Assembly: GCF_029873635.1 (NCBI RefSeq)
Contig: NC_080420.1
Location: 122,334,719-122,398,718 of the forward strand
Direction: 5' to 3'
DNA length: 64,000 nucleotides
Source of the DNA: Malania oleifera
Taxonomy: Eukaryota; Streptophyta; Magnoliopsida; Santalales; Ximeniaceae
The position numbers and the translations under genes are program-made. Under the pieces are notes generated by a model that was not told where the DNA came from, did no database searches, and saw only the letters and a list, made by a program, of their open reading frames with translations. This document shows positions 57,990 to 64,000 of the stretch, piece after piece. Numbering within the stretch: the stretch's first letter is position 1; each line of letters starts with the position of its first letter.

Positions 57990-58480
57990 CAGCTTCCTCT
58001 CTCGCAAAACCTATAGCACCAACCTCAGATGATTCTCATACTGTTCCAAACTCCTCGAGTATACCAGAATATCGTCAATGAATACCACCATAAACCGATC
58101 CAGGTACTCATGAAAAACCCTGTTCATTAGATCCATAAATATCACCAAAGCATTCGTCAACCCAAAAGGCATAACTAAGAACTCGTAGTGGTCGTATCTG
58201 GTTCGAAAAGCCATCTTCGCTACATCCTTATCTCTAACCCTCACCTAATGATACCCTGACCGCAAGTCGATCTTAGAAGAGACCCGCGTCCCCTACAACT
58301 AGTCAAAGAGATCATTGATACGAGGTAAAAGATAGCGATTCTTCACAGTTACCTTGTTAATGTCACGGTAATCAATGCACATACGCATCGATCCGTCCTT
58401 TTTCTTTACAAACAATACTAGAGCTCCCCAGGGCGAAATACTAGGTCGAATGAAACCCCTGTCCAGTAATTCCTGCAACT
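57990..58480 (-). pseudogene. Gypsy A reverse transcriptase palm
   Basis: The frame 58011-58244 reads [40 protein letters not shown] and [13 protein letters not shown], with an intact Asp pair. The segment upstream ([21 protein letters not shown], 58300-58400) is in the same order but broken at LHSGYHQ and elsewhere. Confidence 0.87.
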
Positions 58481-59189
58481 ACTCCTTCAACTCTCGAAGT
58501 TCAGCTGGAGCCATCCGGTACTGAGCTTTAGAGATCGGTGCCTTGTCAGACAGCAACTTTATAGCGAACTCCACCTCACGATCCAGAGGTAAATCGGGTA
58601 AATCATCTGGAAACACATTCGGGAATTCGCTAACTACCCAAATATCCTCAAGTCTCAACTCATCCCATGGCGGTTCCCCCATAAAAGCTAGGTACCCCCG
58701 ACACCCGTCCAAGAGTAACCTCCTCGCCTGCAATGCTGACAGAATCTGTGGCGCTGGACGCACACATGATCCCACGAATTTATACTCCTGCTCCCCAAGA
58801 GGTCTGAAAACTACTACCTTCCTACAACAGTCAATCACAGCATAACTAGAGAACAACCAATCCATCCCCAGTATGACATCAAACCCTGACATGTCGTATA
58901 CCACAAGATTCGCCGGTAGCAACTTCCCCTGAATTATCATTGGGCGGTCCCCCAACATCTTCCAATAGGAAGATACACTCCCAGATGGCGTAGCAATAGA
59001 TAACACTTCGTTCATGACTTGGGTCTCAACTCCACACCGTCCAATAAAATTCACAGATATAAAGGAATGGGTTGCACCCGAATCAAACAAAATAGAAGCC
59101 TTATTTGAACGCAATAATAAAGTACCTGTCACCACATTCCCCGCATGCTCAGCGTCCGCTGGAGTAAGAGAGTATACTCTGGTCGGCAC
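58479..59189 (-). pseudogene. Gypsy A protease and RT N-terminus
   Basis: A 236-codon open frame contains the protease with ASILFDSGATHSFIS near residues 33-47, VILGMDWLFSSYAVIDC, then the RT N-terminal KAPISKAQYRMAPAELRELK. It is broken at the RT side near 58478 and at the gag side near 59190. Confidence 0.88.
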
Positions 59190-59198
59190 TATATTCGT

Positions 59199-60140
59199 CT
59201 AAACGGTTCCCCGAGGTAACTGGTTGCTCCCTCGGTTCACACTAGATGCAGGCACATCTCGCTTCGGTGCACGACAATCACGAAACATGTGACCTGACTG
59301 ACCACAGTTGTTGCAGTTACCCCCAAATGACCAGCACTCACCCTCGTGCCATCTGTGGCATCTGGTACAATGTCCATTAGTCTGGCTCATTTGAGAATCA
59401 TGGCGTTTGGTATTCTGACGGTAGCCCGAGCCCTTGTTCCTCTTCTTCCACGATCCCTGACGAGATCCTGTCTGAGAAGTAGAAGGTACTGTCCTCTTCC
59501 TCGATTCCTGATCCACCTCATCCTCTCGGATACCGATCTCAATCACCATGGCTTTATCTACCAACATTGAGAACTCGCAGATCTGAAGCATACCCACTAA
59601 TTTGCTGATATCCTTCCTCAAGCCCTTCTCGAACCTCCGAGTCTTCTCGTACTCGCTCGAGATCAAACACGGCGCAAAGTGGGACAACTCTATGTACCGA
59701 GCCGCATACCCCTACACCGTCATACTCGCCCTAAGTCATAGCATAAAACTAATCCGCCTTCACATCACATACTAAAGCCGGGAAGTATCTATCAAAGAAC
59801 ACCTCCTCGAAATGACTCCATGACATCTCCTCAAGACCGGCTCTCTGCTTCTCCAGCAGACTCACCGCAGTCCACCATCGACTCGCCTCTCTAGACAGCT
59901 AGAAGGTAGCATAGAGGACTCGCTGCCTATCCGTGCAGTGCAGAACCTCCAAGATCCTCTCAGTCTTCTCCACCCAATCATCTGCTATCATTGGGTCAAG
60001 TCCTCCAGAGAACGTTGAAGGATGCATGCGTGTGAACCTCTCAATGGTGCACCCCACAGCAATAAGAGAGCACTCGCATCTCCTCACACTCCACCCAATC
60101 TCTTGTAACACCTACCTCGTCAAACCTTAAGGTACAGAAG
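59199..60140 (-). pseudogene. Gypsy A gag with intact zinc knuckle
   Basis: Frame 59899-60111 (CTIERFTRMHPSTFSGGLDP, TERILEVLHC) is the gag N-terminus; 59199-59687 is the C-terminus with RRFEKGLRKDISKLVG, a first Cys/His cluster CTRCHRWHEGEC and a complete knuckle CNNCGQSGHMFRDC. The middle (59690-59895) is broken. A proper gag ATG near 60200 (GSKDNDLGS-like region) precedes the leader. Confidence 0.83.
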
Positions 60141-60209
60141 GAGACTCATCAGTTGCAGTCTCCTCGGAGCCACTTCCCAGGTCATTATCCTTGGGCTCCA
60201 TTCAGCAGC

Positions 60210-60527
60210 ACAATAGGAATCTATCAATATTCCAACAACACATAGAGTTAACACAATGATCTACAACTAATCGTGTTAACTACTCCCTGCCAGGTCCAGG
60301 TCTGTCCTATTACACTTACATGAAAGTCGTCAATGATTTGCCCTGCTTTTACTGGAATTGTTATCCCAGGAAAAACACGGAATACCGTCGAAAAATCCCG
60401 ATCTTGCAACCGAACAACCCTCAACCAATTCTACCTATATCCAACATCCTATACTCTGGTATGTACTCACAGCGAAGCCTAACCAAGTCTATAAAGCCTA
60501 ACAACCTAGTTAGTTCTGATACCAAGC
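60210..60527 (-). other. Gypsy A leader and primer binding site
   Basis: A non-coding leader. On the element strand TGGTATCAGAACTA (complement of 60511-60524) follows the LTR end after three bases, an iMet-type primer site with one change from the commonest GAGC form. Confidence 0.85.
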
Positions 60528-60703
60528 TGTCATGCCCCGAACCTAGAAATGAAATCCAGGGGTGAAAAATGTAAACCAACTAGTTCCTGTATCATACAAA
60601 ACATCCAAGATACGAAACTAGAATGAGGGTCCAACCCCGTAGGGTTCCCAGGCACCCTATACACATCCAAATATAACAGAATATACGCAGCGGAATAAGG
60701 TCT

Positions 60704-60740
<37 letters not shown>

Positions 60741-62372
60741 ACCATACCAGAGTCTATACAAGAGCAGAACAAGCCCTATCATACAACGTACAACTGGGTG
60801 CCCAACACATCCCAAAATGGCTACCCATCAAAACACAGTCCTAGCACTTACCCAAGCGCTAACCGCAATACACCGACCACTACGCTCCCTACACTAGGAT
60901 GCTAGTTCCGGTTACTCGAAGGACCTGTAAAAATGTATGTACAGTAGGGGTAAGACACCTCTCAGTAAGGAAGAACACAGGTTATATCGGTGTATGACAT
61001 TTGAGTGTTATCATGATGCAACATACACTTAGTTAAATGCAGTCCACTACTAATTTTACACAGTGCACACAAGTACACACACACATGAATAGCAATTTCG
61101 GTGTCGTCACACCCATCGGCCTAAAGCTGGCCCGCGACATACAGCGTTGGTCCGTAGCCAACCCGCGAACACGGCACCACCGGCACATAGCTAGTCTCTG
61201 ACTCCTATGGCATCGTACCAGCTCTAAATTGGTGGATTCACACCCTTCAACCTGATCTGTCGGAATAGGCTCACGACCTCGGATATAGAGTCGGACAGTC
61301 TGCCAATCTATGGCCAGCGATTTCATACGCCCTCGGATATAGAGCCGGACACTCTCAGTACTTAGAACAATTCGGAACCGCGTTCCTACTAGCATTTTAA
61401 TCAATCGCACACACATGCATGCTCATACAACCAAACAAACCACACCCATTTGGTAATCTAAAATCATGGTTTTCCAAACAATACAGTCTAAAACAAGTCA
61501 AGGCACGACCATCCCTATAACACAGTATAAATCAATATATACGTTCGGTTTTCAACAAAACCAGGGATGCAACCCGTCGCCCCTTTTTTTCCAAAACTAT
61601 AATCATGAAAAACCCATACTTTTCCCCTTTAGATCCCCCCAAATGAGTAGCCAAAACACACACAAGACCGTGGACCGCAGTTCCACCAAGTCTGATTTCA
61701 AAAATAACCGATATAAACACAATTCCTTTTACCTTTCCCCTGAATAGCAAATCCCAAAATCTAAGGTCCCTAAATAGCGAACCAAGTTCCAAAACCTACA
61801 ACCAATAGTACAGAATATACTCACAACAATGTTCTCTACTAAACTACCGGATCAGAATTGAAAATCAAGCCTTACCTCGATTTTAAGCCGAAACCCAAAA
61901 ATTTTTGAAACGGGATTCTGATCCATAGAACTTGTAGAGAATCCTTCCACGATCCTTGTGGTAACTTCAGATTTACAATTCTCGCAACGAACGACAAAGA
62001 AATCTAGAGAGATGAAAAGTAGGGAGAGTTCTAGAGAGAGAGAGATAGGATTTAGTTTTGTTAGTTGAGAAGTAAAGAGAATTGATATTTATAGCCCTTT
62101 GACTCGGGCGTCCTCATCGACGAAATGGTGTACTCATCGACGAGTCTGCCATTGCCTTCGTCGACGAAGCGATGGCCTCGTCGATGAGCTTGAGATCCCC
62201 GGTTTCCTGAAATCTCTCGGCTTCTCCTCGTCGATGAACCTATGAACTTCGTCGATGAGACTTACATGAACTTTGTTGACGAACCCTGGCTTCGTCAACG
62301 AATCCTGCTAAATCCCCAATTTGGTCCTCTCTTATTTATTCAAACTCATATATCATGGTTCAGGTTCTTACA
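60528..62372 (-). repeat. 5' LTR of gypsy A
   Basis: 1845 bp, the partner of 53697-55479. The hairpin has one mismatch here (TAAGACACCTCTCA, 60951-60964). A TCGTCGACGA array at 62105-62310 lies upstream of the TATA complement near 62083-62090. It ends GTTCTTACA next to TTAAT. Confidence 0.93.
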
Positions 62373-62377
62373 TTAAT

Positions 62378-62596
62378 TTCCTGCACATGTATGCTTATAT
62401 TTAATTAATTATGAATGTGTGCATGATTTAAATATTATGAATGATTGGGATAAACTGAGCCTGCTATACTTGCTTTGATTATCAGCTCAGTTAAATTCTT
62501 GTTAGGTAATTGGTATCTGTTTAGACAGACCCTAGGTTGAGCTATATTATCTGTGATTTGGATTTGACATAGGCATAAATTTTTAAATACCCAATT
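62378..62596 (+). repeat. SIRE-like copia LTR fragment, right part
   Basis: It continues the sequence broken at 53696 by gypsy A (..CGTGCACTTTAAT / TTAATTTCCTGCACATGTATG..). It ends near 62596 at the start of a C LTR. Confidence 0.65.
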
Positions 62597-64000
62597 TGAA
62601 ATGCCCCAATCCTTTGTACGAACCCAGAGTGCTACTACATATATGTTGTACCTATATCTGATAAACATACATAAACAACCCACCCTAAATAGGGACAAAC
62701 GGGTGTATCTTATACAGATTTGTATTCATGCATAGCAAAAAACATAAACATTCTTATGGGATTCTATAAAACATATACCAGATTTCTATGTGTATCCTTC
62801 AATACACAAAATCCATACTTAAACATAAATTGTATTATACGCCCTTACATTCAATTGGGCTAACAACCCAGTGTCGATACAAAAACTTACATCTACTAAC
62901 AAGACTCTACGCACCAAAGTCCTTCTAGAAGACTAGGACCGATGTCTTGTAAGACTTGAAACAAAGGTTGTAAGATTGGGGTGAGATACTTCTCAGTAAG
63001 GTGGAAGATATTACATCAGTACGTGACTACATGAGTTTATTCCAACTCAAAAATAGTTGCACAATATCACATTCACAATGTTGTACTATAGCAGATATAT
63101 AAACATAATTCAGCATCATTACAAGTAAGAGTTCCTGAGGTTAGACAAGCTCATACACTGTACGATCCCTCCACACGGTACTCAAACCTGTGACTTTGCC
63201 CATTTCAGTTTTTTAAATCATGTATATGAAAATTTAGGATAATGACTAGCTTTGGAACTTCCGTAAATATGCCTAATTACCTCGTGCCACGGGTTGTGCA
63301 CTGATAAACTCTGACAAGGCCCTGTTCATGGAGGCACTATCAAGCATCATAGATATAGTCCGACTGCCCCACCTGGTCCATTATTTCACCAGTGGCCCCA
63401 TACACTCCTGCAAGACGACTATCTCGATACCCACTCTGATTCACATGTGTGGTTGCACTGTACCTCAATTAGCAACGGAATTGCGCCTCAGGCTATTTAA
63501 AGCCTTAGATAACCTGGAGTGTCTTTCAACTCCTTCGGAGTGTCTTTCAACTCCTTCAGAGTGTCTTTCAACTCCTTTAGTAACAAGCTATGGTCCCAAT
63601 TAATCATATATATAATTTACAATAGAAACATAACAACCTGTGCAGTTCCAATAATTTCACAACCGTAATCATGCATTCTTTCTTTCTTTCAGACAGTGGT
63701 GTTAACCGACACAAACGCTCTCGGTTCAACCCTTTTTACAAATAAAGCTTGGTGATTAACTAGTACCTGTTTTCCACATTTTCAGATAATAGAATGGAAC
63801 TTTAGTTCTCACAATTCATTTACAGGTATAACGTTCAGTATGTTCCATTTCATATCATATGTCACACTTGTTTCATCAAAAATCACTATAAACAGTGTAT
63901 AACTAAAAAAAAAATACCATTTGGACTGCAAACATGGGTATTAAGCAGTTCCTACTTTAGTTTTAAAACAAATAAATTAGTTTTTGAAAGTTTGGAGTTC
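62597..64000 (-). repeat. LTR of gypsy family C, cut by window end
   Basis: It starts TGAAATGCCCCAATCC and aligns with 37059-37818 and 40191-41036, with no nested insertions. It has the hairpin TGAGATACTTCTCA (62982-62995), CTTAC and the acceptor-like region in the same places. Whether it belongs to the C remnant at 45791-53070 cannot be told: no gag or primer site lies between them. Confidence 0.85.
63518..63582. repeat. Three tandem 21-bp units in a C LTR
   Basis: GAGTGTCTTTCAACTCCTT[C/T] is repeated three times with a period of 21 bp. The C LTR copy at 40380-40440 lacks it. Confidence 0.9.

Larger units (their letters stand above)
53697..62372 (-). mobile_element. Full-length Ty3/gypsy chromovirus, family A, TSD TTAAT
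   Basis: 8676 bp, flanked by TTAAT at 53692-53696 and 62373-62377. The 5' LTR is 60528-62372, the primer site 60511-60524 (TGGTATCAGAACTA on the element strand), the polypurine tract complement 55481-55491 (TCTCCCCTCCT) and the 3' LTR 53697-55479. Gag, protease, RT, RNase H and integrase with a chromo-like tail are all present in gypsy order but broken by several stops. LTR differences are readily visible, so the insertion is not recent. Confidence 0.95.

Overview
This is nuclear DNA of a flowering plant, almost certainly a eudicot. Most of it is nested LTR retrotransposons (Ty3/gypsy chromoviruses and Ty1/copia). Only one clearly intact host gene is present, a lipid-transfer protein gene with a GT-AG intron. 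Intergenic DNA is AT-rich, and tRNA-iMet-type primer sites (TGGTATCAGA) follow several LTRs. The species cannot be named from the sequence.

Layout. 1-12418: a minus-strand gypsy element (family E), its 3' LTR cut by the window edge, its pol broken by stops. Its leader holds a solo LTR of family B, which holds a solo LTR of family A. 12419-23989: a gene island with an intact type-I nsLTP gene (14743-15559), a 3' segmental duplicate that begins at the mature-protein codons and is joined to a copia LTR, primer site and leader (16891-18583), a Cassandra-like TRIM in both duplicates, and a 5'-incomplete gene resembling the plant ASG1/At2g24100 family (21362-22926) followed by a tandem repeat. 23990-34671: a copia element (copia-1, TSD GAACT) split by a second, SIRE-like copia (27308-32368, TSD AGATG). 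34672-37058: old fragments. 37059-53070: the 3' half of a gypsy element (family C) interrupted by solo LTRs of B, D (itself holding a B LTR), D again and E. 53697-62372: a full-length but decayed gypsy element (family A, TSD TTAAT) inside a copia LTR fragment. 62597-64000: another C LTR.

Nearly every insertion is bounded by a 5-bp target duplication readable on both sides, so the order of insertion can be reconstructed. No pol gene is open throughout; all the elements look dead as autonomous units.

The most unusual signal is inside the LTRs. Five gypsy families that otherwise differ share (i) a TATAAATA box, preceded in A-D by an array of the palindrome TCGTCGACGA, (ii) conserved splice-donor-like sites (GAG/GTAAGGC and AG/GTAAGGGGA), and (iii) about 0.75-1.3 kb further on, a branch-point-like CTTAC, a short hairpin with one compensatory base-pair change (TGAGA..TCTCA versus TGAGC..GCTCA), and a pyrimidine tract ending in AG. 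Read together this looks like an LTR-resident intron kept across families. The unrelated copia-2 LTR has its own array of a GTCGAC-centred palindrome (GGTCGACC) upstream of its TATA box. These are inferences from sequence only.
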